Source: Eggerthella timonensis (GTDB taxonomy: Bacteria > Actinomycetota > Coriobacteriia > Coriobacteriales > Eggerthellaceae). Taken from it: DNA of 64,000 nucleotides. The stretch spans positions 1,846,539 to 1,910,538 of the forward strand of contig NZ_FXXA01000002.1 in the NCBI RefSeq assembly GCF_900184265.1, written 5' to 3'. The notes under the pieces were generated by a model. That model was not told the origin of the DNA and searched no databases. It was given only the letters and a program-made list of their open reading frames with translations. Position numbers and translations under genes: made by a program. Within the stretch, counting starts at the first letter, position 1. Each line of letters begins with the position of its first letter. This document shows positions 50,001 through 57,568 of the stretch, piece by piece.

Positions 50001-53000
50001 GCTCAATGGACGGAGGACGGAACCGACGGAACGTTCGTTTATAAAATGCGGCCTGATGGCGAGAGCCTCTCCGTGGCTGCGATCAGCCCTTCTTCGCTGA
50101 CCGGCCATGTTTCCATCCCGTCGGAGTATCGTCTTGGAGACTCCTCGTATCCGGTGGTCGAGGTTGCGCCCTTTGCGTTGTATCGCTCCCAAGCGGAATC
50201 AGTGGTTATTCCTAACTCCATTGTAGAGATCGGCAATCAAGCTGTTACGGAGTGCCCGCAGCTGAAATCGGTGACGTTTCAAGAGGGGAGCAGACTGCGC
50301 ATCGTCAAAACATCGGCTTTCTCCAAGTGCGTTGCGCTTACGGCTATCGATATACCTGATAGTGTGGAAATTCTTGAGACGAGCACGTTCCATGGCTGCA
50401 TGAAGCTTGAGAGGGTCAAGCTGCCGTCGTCCATCCGCTCGATCGAACCCTTCTTGTTCTACGATTGCCGAAGTCTCGTTTCGGTCGACATTCCGCAGTC
50501 CGTAGCGAGCGTAGGAGGGCACGCTTTCCAGAACTGTCTCATGCTGGAATCCGTGGTTCTTCCTGAATCGGTCACCGAGATCAGGGATTACACGTTCCTT
50601 TCGAATCGATCTTTGAGGTCTTTCGATATGTCCTCAATTGCGTCGATTGGCGACTGGGCGTTCTACGATTGTCGTACGTTTGATACGGTGAGCCTACCCG
50701 CTGTGCGATCCATTGGCGTCAAGGGTTTTCAGGCTTGTTCGAAGCTGCGTTTCGTCCACATGCCTTTCGTTGAGAGCTTGGGCTCGGAGTCTTTTGCAAA
50801 TTGCGGCTCGCTTGTGGATGTGGGTATTCCGTCCTCAACGACATATATCGGTCAGAAAGCCTTCGCTAATTGCACCGGCTTGACTTCGGTGAGTTTGCCG
50901 TCGAACACGACGACGCTTGACCAGACATTCTTCGCCTGCCCGAAGCTTTCGCATGTGATGGCGTACAGCTCGATGTCTCAAGTAGCTGGCCAGGTTGAAA
51001 CGGCATTCGAGAAAAGCGTGAGGGAGGCTGCGACCGTATACCTTCCAGCAGTTGGCGATGACGGCGACGATTACGAGACGATGAAGACCGCCTGGATGGG
51101 GTATGGCTTCGCGAATGTTGCACCTGCGCAAGGCACGCTGCCCACTACGGATGGCGCCGATAACGCCCGTTGGTCGCTCGACGCCGACGGCACGCTGCGC
51201 ATCGAATGCACGCAGCCCGGCGCGGTAATCCAGGATTTGGGGTGGAAGATAGGCGGGGACGCTACGGGCAAGTACTGGGATCCCGTTCGCGGGTTCGTCA
51301 AGCGCGTGAGCGTCGATCCGGGCGTGGATGCGGTGAGCATGGTCAAATGGTTCGTGAAGATGACCAACCTCGAGGCGGTTGACAGCCTGACCATTCCCCC
51401 CAGCACTACAAGCGTGAGCGCGCTGTTCTCCGAATGCTACTCCCTGAGGGAGTTGCCGAGCGGGTTCACCATGCCCGACACGGTGCAGACGTGCAGCCAT
51501 ATGTTCCAATACTGCTCTTCGCTTGCCGAGCTGCCCGACACTTTCAGGATTTCGAACAATATCTACGACAACCTCAACGGTTTCAGCGTGATGTTCCAAG
51601 GATGCTCGTCGCTCAAGCGTCTCCCGGAGGGTTTCGAGATTCCCGAGAACACGCAGGTGAACAGCTTCTCGGGCATGTTCCAGTACTGCTCGTCGCTCGA
51701 GGGCCTTCCGCAGGGTTTCAAACTGCGAAGCAAGCTGGACAATGCACAGCTCTACAACACGTTCGACGGGTGCTCGTCGCTGCGCAGCCTGCCCGACGGC
51801 TTCAGCCTTCCCGAAGGCGCCAAGCAGATGCACAACCTGTTCAACGGCTGCTCGTCTTTGGAGGCCTTGCCCGACGATTTCAGGCTGCCCGCATCGACCG
51901 AGACTGCCATGGAGATGTTCCAGGGCTGCTCGTCGCTCAAGCGCCTGCCCGACGGATTCAAGATGCCCGCATCTATCCTGAACTGCGCCGAGATGTTCAA
52001 CGGCTGCTCGTCGCTGGAGACCTTGTCCGACGGGTTCACGACCAATTCGACGCTGCACTGCTTCAACATGTTCGAAGGCTGCTCCTCCTTGACGGCGCTC
52101 CCTGACGGCTTCACCATATCCCCAAAGGCTAGCAGCACAAGCTACATGTTCAGTGGATGCTCCTCGTTGGCCTCGTTGCCGAGCGGGTTCTCGATACCCG
52201 ACTCGGTGACATCTGCCGAGGGCATGTTCTTGGAATGCGTCTCGCTGACCGCGCTCCCGGACGCGTTCGCCTTCCCGGCGAACGCCCCGGTCGATCCTGA
52301 GCTGAAGGTGTTCTACTGCGCTCCGACCGTCGACGGAGGGCGTGTGCCGCTGCGCTACGCGGGAAGTGACGCCGCCATCCTCTCCTACGACTGGGAGAGC
52401 CAGAACCGCACGCTTGTCACAAGCGATGCCGACATGGGCGAGTGGGGCATGCGCCAGGTGAAATACCAGGTGCAGAGCCCCGACGAGGCCGCGGGCTTCC
52501 CGTGGGAGACGCGCACGACGGCATGGACGGACAAGCGGGGCATCCTCGCCGACCCCGGCAACCTGCAGCTGGAGGGCTACACGTTCAGCGGCTGGTGCGC
52601 CGACGAGGCGTGCCTGGTTCCGTTCGATTTCTCGAAGCCGGTGCCCGAAGGCGTGACCGAGCTGTACGGCAAGTGGATCATCGCGGGCGGAATCGACGAG
52701 CGCCTACCGCTCGAAACGGGAACGAAGGGCGATGTGTGGTGGCGCGTCGCCGCCGACGGCACGCTGTCGATAGAAGGTGCCGGCCAGGTGGCGGATCTGC
52801 AAATAGGAGCTGCCACCTGCACGAAGGGCTACTGGGGGCCGTACCGCAAGCAGGTTAAGAAGATCGAGATGGGCGCAGGCGTCCGTGCTCGCGATATGGA
52901 AGCCTGGTTCGCGCAGATGCCGAATCTCACGGATATCTCCGATTTCGCGATCCCCGAAGGAACGGAGAACGTGCAGGACCTGTTCCAGACGTGCACTTCG

Positions 53001-55541
53001 CTCGCGCGCCTGCCCGAGGGCTTCCATATGCCCGACAGCATGATAATGGCGACGGGCATATTCGCCGAATGCACGAGCCTCGAGACGCTGCCCGAAAGCT
53101 TCGTGCTCACTCCCAACCTCGTATACGCGAACTGGATGTTCAACAACTGCCGTGCCTTGCGGTCGCTTCCCCACGGCTTCACGCTGCCGAAGGTCACGAG
53201 CCGCTTCAATTTCATGTTCCAGAACTGCACGTCGCTGACCTCGCTTCCGGAGGGCTTCGGGTTCGGAGAGCCTGCGAACGTCGTGAACGTCGAGTTCATG
53301 TTCAACGGCTGCACGAAGCTGACGTACATCCCCGCGTCGTTCAAGACGACGGGCCTCACCGCTGCGGCGAAGGCGACGATGGGAAGCTCGTTCAAGGTGC
53401 CGGGAAGCGTCCCGCTCGAAACGCATTACGCGGGAAACCTCGCGGATTTCCAGGGCCCGGATGCAAACTACTGGTCCAGCCAGAACAGAAAGATCGTCTC
53501 CTCGGTTCCGTCCGGTACGGCGTACGTCAACCTGATGGTGCCCAGCAAGGACACGGGCGCCTATGAGCTGTGGATGCGGCAGCCTGCAGAGGTGGGCGCT
53601 ACGCTGGCCGAGCCGAATGCGTTCGTGCGCGAAGGCAGTACTTTCACGGGTTGGTACGTCGACGACAAGCTGACCGAGCCGTACGACTTCGCGACGGGCA
53701 CGGTGCCCGTCGAGGGCCTCACGTTGTACGCGCGCTATCAAGCGAACAGCGGGACGCTGCCCACGACCGACAGCGGGCAGAACGCCTCGTGGTCGTTCGA
53801 GGACGGCACGCTCACCGTCAAATGCGACGTTCCGGAGGCGGAGATCGCCGATCTGGGACTTTTGAAGAACGATGCCGAACCCGGTTACTGGAACTTCTTA
53901 CGCGGCGAAGTGACGGCCGTCGTCGTGGACGCGTCGGTGAAGACAGCGAACATGGACGGCTGGTTCAGGAACATGCCGAGCCTGACCGACATCTCGCGTG
54001 CGACCGTTCCTGCGGGAACGAAGTCCGCGCAACAGCTGTTCGACGGCTGCTCGAAGCTGGCGGTCGTCCCGGCTGGCTTTACGTTGCCCGAAGGGCTCGA
54101 GAACGTGGTGCAGATGTTCAGGAATTGCACGAGCATCGAAGCGCTTCCCGCCGGGTTCGCTCTGCCTGCAGGGGTGCTCAATGCGTCGGGATTCCTCGCG
54201 TATGCCCCGTTAACCGCGTTGCCTGCGGGTTTCACCATCCCTGAAGGCACGACCGACGCATCGTGGATGTTCACCGGCTGCAAGAACCTCGCGACGTTAC
54301 CCGACGGGTTCAGCCTTCCTGGGTCGGTGAGGACTGCTGCGCATATGTTCTCGGAATGCGGGTTGACGTCGCTTCCTTCGAGCTTCTTGCTGCAATACGG
54401 GTTGGAGGATGCAAGCTACCTGTTCTTCTCGAACAAGAAGCTTGAGACGTTGCCGGCGGGCTTCAAGGTTCCCGCGAGCGTCTTGGACGCGCAGGAGATG
54501 TTCAACAGGTGCGAGAGCCTCGCGCTGCTTCCCGAAGGCTTCACGTTCGAGGGCAGCGTCACGAAGACGTGCTGGACGTTCTCCGAATGCTCGTCGCTGC
54601 GCGCGCTGCCGGAAGGCTTCGCTTTGCCGACGTCGTCTTCCACCATCAAATCGATGTTCGCCAAATGCTCGAGCTTGCAATACCTTCCGGCAAGCTTCGA
54701 CCTGTCAACGCTTGTTCCGGAGCTGCGGACGGATGCGAGTTTGTTCGACCTGTTCTATCCGGGATCCGCTCCTTTGACAACGGTTTATTACGACGGATCC
54801 GACCTGTCGAAGCTCGCTCCCGAGGGAGTTGACGCGACGGCGTACTGGAACGACAAGTATCGCCGCACGCTCGTGAACGACGCATCCGCTCTCGATCCGG
54901 GTGTGCTGCTCGTCGAGTTCAAGGCCAAGGCGGAAGGAGAAAACGCTTGGACGACGCAGCGGACGCTCGTAAGCGATGCCGAAGGCAAGGTAACCGAGTT
55001 GCCGGCGGACGCCCGCTATGGCTATCGGTTCGGCGGATGGTGCACGGACGAGGCTTGCCGAATCCCGGCTCTGTTCTCGGAATCGCTGGTTTCGCTTGAC
55101 GGGGACGGGGATGGTGTGGTGACGCTCTACGGCTCCTACACGCTGCGCCTCAGCGCGGACGTTCCACTGGCGGCGAAGGTGACCGTCGGGGCGTCGGGCG
55201 ACGTGGTCGCGGCGGGTTTCGATATGGTTTCGAACACGCCGAAGCCGCTCGTGATCAGGCAGGTCGTCAGCGAGAAAGCAGGCGGCGCATCGAAGCTGAT
55301 CCCGCGTGCGGGCGACCTTGAGAAGGTGCGAATTGGCATTGCGCTCGGCGACAAAACCACGAGCCTTCCCGTGAGCGGGAGCAGCGCCTACGTCGGCTTC
55401 TTGGACGCCGCCTCGCCGGGAAGGCCAACCGTGCTGGGAGGCTCGATCGGACTTGAGCTCAACGGCGCGCAGATCGACTACCAGCCCGGCGACGACATCA
55501 CGTCGCTCGCGAAACTGACGTGGACGATAGAAGCAGCATAA
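47034..55541 (+). CDS. Gene F: giant LRR surface protein without phase tract
   Basis: The 2,835-aa product has a signal peptide starting MRQRNRTSRFGRVACAFIL and ending near SFAYA-D. Unlike A-E there is no poly-G after it; the segment is an acidic Ser/Glu/Pro linker. The first LRR module (nt 47445-48000) is also the most divergent of the family, while nt 48000-48930 is again nearly the family sequence. A divergent LRR core (nt 49280-50960) is followed by three MF-x-x-C-x-SL arrays, the first with about 11 units (nt 51412-52300), and four InlB-type modules (near nt 49816, 52450, 53520 and 54900). The C-terminal domain (nt 55141-55538) ends AKLTWTIEAA. Only 26 nt separate it from the next gene, so it probably heads the accessory operon. 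Confidence 0.92.
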   Translation: MRQRNRTSRFGRVACAFILSGLLAAGPMLEGAAWTSFAYADDAAPSTEPAQADASSAGEPLPAEPSSEEPTREGEGATPPARENGAQLSEEVVLGKKTGSGAKEGGTSEEEQASSQIKGDVELSEENAQAKIGIIVHDGLTYEVQPDGATVALTGFDAAPLRGDFVVPSSVSSGSDRFAVTAIAERAFDGCVELVSISLPATVERVAENAFNECDSLVSIQVSKKNERFSSHDGMLFDKEGAALLRCPRGKQGAAVLPASAREVSPDAFSGCASLGSVQVAEGNEAYAAINGTLYTADRSTVVFFPAGAGDAALIVEEAHAIASGAFAGCALTSITALGFVRDIAADAFDAEARAGAVVALPAGEDYEARKAVWVAAGFSSFKEPAKPGDVSVPEPSEPEAPQASGLTYEVLGDYTLAVSWQGAEGPEGVLEIPATAEVGGVSYRVSAISDAAFAGRSGLTGVTLPASVTAVGERAFEATGITEAWLPASVATVGDRAFAACASLERVVALGTPWVADSALAECSGVSVYAPSGSDNLWNVGLPAAGNHLLPYGVDLPEEPLQLEVGQSADLIGGGRLDAPDPVEVSYAYAAKPLSVDPDGTATGKAEGSSEVAVTLTLDGVELACATRAVEVAASSLAPDADAEYGEGPSNEQIVTDAQLASVESPAFLIEDFDPLFQSFETGELVDDHGMINRVSLLATGESFEQKVASGQTLKFTILAEAEEQGVGQVSVSKSSDASRDPRGSLVIPATVQHDGSTYQVSAVADNGFSTAFYLNSVSFETGSTLSKLGTSSFNNCRSLAQVDLPESVATVGDSAFTNCTSLTSIDLSSAVSIGKECFLTCTMLSSVTFGAGLTSLPEFLFSNCGSLSSVFVEGSVSGFGRGAFDLVPTRNVVVYASDSQGVAAWLSASDEAGYSFKDVQVLGGQCSVSFHSQGGTPESFVQTVAQGTPAVQPVSPVREGYGLSGWLTSDGARWDFSLPVESDVDLYAQWTEDGTDGTFVYKMRPDGESLSVAAISPSSLTGHVSIPSEYRLGDSSYPVVEVAPFALYRSQAESVVIPNSIVEIGNQAVTECPQLKSVTFQEGSRLRIVKTSAFSKCVALTAIDIPDSVEILETSTFHGCMKLERVKLPSSIRSIEPFLFYDCRSLVSVDIPQSVASVGGHAFQNCLMLESVVLPESVTEIRDYTFLSNRSLRSFDMSSIASIGDWAFYDCRTFDTVSLPAVRSIGVKGFQACSKLRFVHMPFVESLGSESFANCGSLVDVGIPSSTTYIGQKAFANCTGLTSVSLPSNTTTLDQTFFACPKLSHVMAYSSMSQVAGQVETAFEKSVREAATVYLPAVGDDGDDYETMKTAWMGYGFANVAPAQGTLPTTDGADNARWSLDADGTLRIECTQPGAVIQDLGWKIGGDATGKYWDPVRGFVKRVSVDPGVDAVSMVKWFVKMTNLEAVDSLTIPPSTTSVSALFSECYSLRELPSGFTMPDTVQTCSHMFQYCSSLAELPDTFRISNNIYDNLNGFSVMFQGCSSLKRLPEGFEIPENTQVNSFSGMFQYCSSLEGLPQGFKLRSKLDNAQLYNTFDGCSSLRSLPDGFSLPEGAKQMHNLFNGCSSLEALPDDFRLPASTETAMEMFQGCSSLKRLPDGFKMPASILNCAEMFNGCSSLETLSDGFTTNSTLHCFNMFEGCSSLTALPDGFTISPKASSTSYMFSGCSSLASLPSGFSIPDSVTSAEGMFLECVSLTALPDAFAFPANAPVDPELKVFYCAPTVDGGRVPLRYAGSDAAILSYDWESQNRTLVTSDADMGEWGMRQVKYQVQSPDEAAGFPWETRTTAWTDKRGILADPGNLQLEGYTFSGWCADEACLVPFDFSKPVPEGVTELYGKWIIAGGIDERLPLETGTKGDVWWRVAADGTLSIEGAGQVADLQIGAATCTKGYWGPYRKQVKKIEMGAGVRARDMEAWFAQMPNLTDISDFAIPEGTENVQDLFQTCTSLARLPEGFHMPDSMIMATGIFAECTSLETLPESFVLTPNLVYANWMFNNCRALRSLPHGFTLPKVTSRFNFMFQNCTSLTSLPEGFGFGEPANVVNVEFMFNGCTKLTYIPASFKTTGLTAAAKATMGSSFKVPGSVPLETHYAGNLADFQGPDANYWSSQNRKIVSSVPSGTAYVNLMVPSKDTGAYELWMRQPAEVGATLAEPNAFVREGSTFTGWYVDDKLTEPYDFATGTVPVEGLTLYARYQANSGTLPTTDSGQNASWSFEDGTLTVKCDVPEAEIADLGLLKNDAEPGYWNFLRGEVTAVVVDASVKTANMDGWFRNMPSLTDISRATVPAGTKSAQQLFDGCSKLAVVPAGFTLPEGLENVVQMFRNCTSIEALPAGFALPAGVLNASGFLAYAPLTALPAGFTIPEGTTDASWMFTGCKNLATLPDGFSLPGSVRTAAHMFSECGLTSLPSSFLLQYGLEDASYLFFSNKKLETLPAGFKVPASVLDAQEMFNRCESLALLPEGFTFEGSVTKTCWTFSECSSLRALPEGFALPTSSSTIKSMFAKCSSLQYLPASFDLSTLVPELRTDASLFDLFYPGSAPLTTVYYDGSDLSKLAPEGVDATAYWNDKYRRTLVNDASALDPGVLLVEFKAKAEGENAWTTQRTLVSDAEGKVTELPADARYGYRFGGWCTDEACRIPALFSESLVSLDGDGDGVVTLYGSYTLRLSADVPLAAKVTVGASGDVVAAGFDMVSNTPKPLVIRQVVSEKAGGASKLIPRAGDLEKVRIGIALGDKTTSLPVSGSSAYVGFLDAASPGRPTVLGGSIGLELNGAQIDYQPGDDITSLAKLTWTIEAA

Positions 55542-55567
55542 AAGGACAAGGAAAGGGAAAGCAACCG

Positions 55568-56158
55568 ATGATGGACCAAAGAGAGCACGAAAACGACAAC
55601 GCACGGCCGACCGCCCGCGAGAGTGACGCGCGGACGTCGAGCCGCGCCGCCTCGCAAGGTGGGTCGCGCACGAAGCGCATCGCGATCATCGCCGGAGTTG
55701 TGGTCGTGCTCGTGGCCGCGGCTTTCGGCGTGTGGTGGTTCGCGGGCAGCGGGGACGACTTCTTCGACCTCAACGCCCAAGAAGGCCAGGCGCCCTACAA
55801 GACGCCCGAGGAGATGCAGGCGGAACTCGACCGTATCGTCGAGGAGGGGATGTTCAACATCTCCATCGCCAGCGTCATCCAGTTCGACGAGGGCACGCAG
55901 CCCGGCAAGGCCTACATCGAGAACGTGCCCGGCAACCGCTACCTCATGCAGGTGACCATCGCGCTCGACGACGGGGGAGAGACCGTCTACGAGACGAAGG
56001 CCATCAAGCCCGGCCAGTACATAGAGGAGATCACGCTGACGAAGGATCTCGACCAAGGCACATACCCCGCCACCGCCACGTTCACGGCGTTCGACCAGGA
56101 GTCCCGCGAAGAAGTGGGCAAGGCCGCCGCCAAAGTGACGTTGAACGTGATGGGGTGA
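55568..56158 (+). CDS. Single-pass membrane protein with extracytoplasmic beta-type domain (paralog 1)
   Basis: The 196-aa product starts at 55568 (MMDQREHENDN) after a purine-rich AAGGAAAGGGA. About 48 polar residues lead to one membrane segment (IAIIAGVVVVLVAAAFGVWWFAG). An outside domain follows, beginning TPEEMQAELDRIVEEGMFNIS and continuing with alternating patterns suggesting a beta sandwich (IENVPGNRYLMQVTI, IKPGQYIEEITL, GTYPATATF). A close paralog lies at 56942. The two flank a secreted protein related to the C-terminal domain of genes A-F, so a role in anchoring or assembling those proteins is plausible but inferred. No named family is recognised with confidence. Confidence 0.85.
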   Translation: MMDQREHENDNARPTARESDARTSSRAASQGGSRTKRIAIIAGVVVVLVAAAFGVWWFAGSGDDFFDLNAQEGQAPYKTPEEMQAELDRIVEEGMFNISIASVIQFDEGTQPGKAYIENVPGNRYLMQVTIALDDGGETVYETKAIKPGQYIEEITLTKDLDQGTYPATATFTAFDQESREEVGKAAAKVTLNVMG

Positions 56159-56189
56159 TGCATAGATGAACGCTCTTGATATGCGGGAT

Positions 56190-56217
56190 CGAGGTGGTTG
56201 ATGGGCAGATGACCTCG
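56190..56217 (+). promoter_or_regulatory. Stem-loop upstream of the 211-aa secreted protein gene
   Basis: CGAGGT (56190-56195) pairs with ACCTCG (56212-56217), plus one flanking T-A pair, around a 16-nt loop in the 107-nt gap between two operon genes. It could be a processing or attenuation site. No convincing promoter is seen in the gap. Confidence 0.35.
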
Positions 56218-56265
56218 AGAAACCTAGGGACAAGAATAATGGCTACGACAAAAGGAGGAACAGCC

Positions 56266-56901
56266 ATGAAGAGAAAGATGTTTGCAGCACTGGCCCTTTC
56301 GGCCACGCTGGCGATGGGAGCCGCCCCCGCGTTCGCGGCAGAGCCTGCGGATACGGGCGCTACCGACGCTGGTGGATTTACCGGGAATGCAGCGACAACG
56401 ACGGTGAGCATTAAGACCGATGCGAGCCAGATCAGCGCCGAAATTCCTATGAAGGTGCAGATCGTTGCGAATGCTGCTGGTGGTGCCATTACGTCGCCGA
56501 CGGCTGACGCATACAAGATCACTAACAAGTCTTCTTTCGACATCTACGTGACGAAGATCTCGGGTGCTGCTGTGGATGCCTCGAAATGGACTTTGGAGAA
56601 CGCGATCAACGATATCAACAACACGCCAAAGGGTTCTATTGGCGATATCGCGCTTGGCGTCAAGAAGGATGGCGCTGATGACGCGACGAAGGTTGTCGTT
56701 GGCAGCGAGCAGAAGATCACTGGCGATACGATGAAGATGACGTCGGCTCCGGCCGCCGATGCAGGCACCACCACTCATATTCTCGGTCTGGATGTCTCCG
56801 GCACGACCACGAAGGTGAAGTCCGTTTCGGATACGGCCACCGAGGCTGTGAAGATCACCTACACCATCTCGGCCCAGCCTGAAAAAGCCCCGGTCGTCTA
56901 A
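56266..56901 (+). CDS. Small secreted protein resembling the C-terminal domain of genes A-F
   Basis: The 211-aa product starts at 56266, 6 nt after an almost ideal AAAGGAGGAA. The signal peptide is MKRKMFAALALSATLAMG... cleaved near AFA-A (about residue 25). The mature protein resembles the C-terminal domain of C and D along its length: IPMKVQIVANAAGG against IPIEAQVTLNALGE, YKITNKS-F-I-VTKI against MKSFTP-P-AITQV, and LGLDVSGTTTKVK...VKITYTISAQ against IGLDIPDASKVK...VTLEYTVAPA. Codons are less GC-rich than in neighbouring genes (many GCT, GTT, AAG), which with the strong ribosome-binding site suggests high expression. It may be a structural subunit or anchor that interacts with the giant proteins (inference). 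A distant WxL-like fold is possible but not demonstrated. Confidence 0.85.
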   Translation: MKRKMFAALALSATLAMGAAPAFAAEPADTGATDAGGFTGNAATTTVSIKTDASQISAEIPMKVQIVANAAGGAITSPTADAYKITNKSSFDIYVTKISGAAVDASKWTLENAINDINNTPKGSIGDIALGVKKDGADDATKVVVGSEQKITGDTMKMTSAPAADAGTTTHILGLDVSGTTTKVKSVSDTATEAVKITYTISAQPEKAPVV

Positions 56902-56941
56902 AGAACCAAAGCCCACTCAAGATTAAGGACCTACGATAACC

Positions 56942-57553
56942 ATGCAGACTCCCGACCGTAACACCAACAGCACCATCCCGCAGCGCGACCGCGTTTCTGC
57001 GCCTCAGCGTAGAAACGCTGGTCGGGAGTCTGCCACCGCTGTGCACCAGCCCGCCGGCAAGCCGAAGAGCTTCTACGTGGCCGTCATCGTGGCCATCCTC
57101 GCCTTGCTGGCAGCGCTGGCGCTGGCGTTCGCCCTGTTCTCGAACAACGGCGCCGGGCGCGACCCGAACGCCGCGGTGGGCCAGCTCGAAGGCAAGACGC
57201 CCGAGGAGATACAGGCCGAGCTCGACCGCATCGTCGAGGAGGGCATGTTCAACATCTCCATCGCCTCCACGGTGCAGCTCGAGGACGGCGCCTCCGAGGC
57301 CGAGCTGCGCATCGAGAACGTGCCGAACAACCCCTATCTCATGAAGGTGGAGCTCAACCGCGACGACACGGGCGAGACCGTCTACACGTCGGGGATGATC
57401 GAGCCGAACCATCACATCCAGAAGGCGAAGCTGGACGTCGACCTGGACGCGGGCGAGTACCCGTGCACGGCCGTGTTCTATGCGTACGACAAGCAAAGCG
57501 AGGAGCTGGTGGGGCAAGCTGCCGCCAAGCTCACCGTGCTCGTTCAGAATTAG
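56942..57553 (+). CDS. Single-pass membrane protein with extracytoplasmic beta-type domain (paralog 2)
   Basis: The 203-aa product begins MQTPDRNTNS; a GTG at 57041 is a possible alternative start closer to the membrane segment. Residues about 44-66 (FYVAVIVAILALLAALALAFALF) span the membrane. The outside domain shares with the protein at 55568 the block TPEE-QAELDRIVEEGMFNISIAS, the ENVP-N-YLM-V motif, GETVY, and a C terminus with VG-AAAKLTV. It follows the small secreted protein by 40 nt and precedes the giant repeat protein by 15 nt, so all are probably co-transcribed. An unusual double inverted repeat occupies its first 90 nt. Function unknown; assembly or anchoring partner by context. 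Confidence 0.85.
   Translation: MQTPDRNTNSTIPQRDRVSAPQRRNAGRESATAVHQPAGKPKSFYVAVIVAILALLAALALAFALFSNNGAGRDPNAAVGQLEGKTPEEIQAELDRIVEEGMFNISIASTVQLEDGASEAELRIENVPNNPYLMKVELNRDDTGETVYTSGMIEPNHHIQKAKLDVDLDAGEYPCTAVFYAYDKQSEELVGQAAAKLTVLVQN
56944..57033 (+). repeat. Nested inverted repeats at the start of the paralog 2 gene
   Basis: Outer arms GCAGACTCCCGACC (56944-56957) and GGTCGGGAGTCTGC (57020-57033) are perfect. An inner 12-bp hairpin (56991-57002 with 57007-57018, one G-U, loop CTCA) stacks directly against the outer right arm. The structure overlaps the start codon region, so it may limit translation or act as an attenuator below the secreted-subunit gene. Confidence 0.6.
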
Positions 57554-57568
57554 GAAGAAGGAAGCGAA

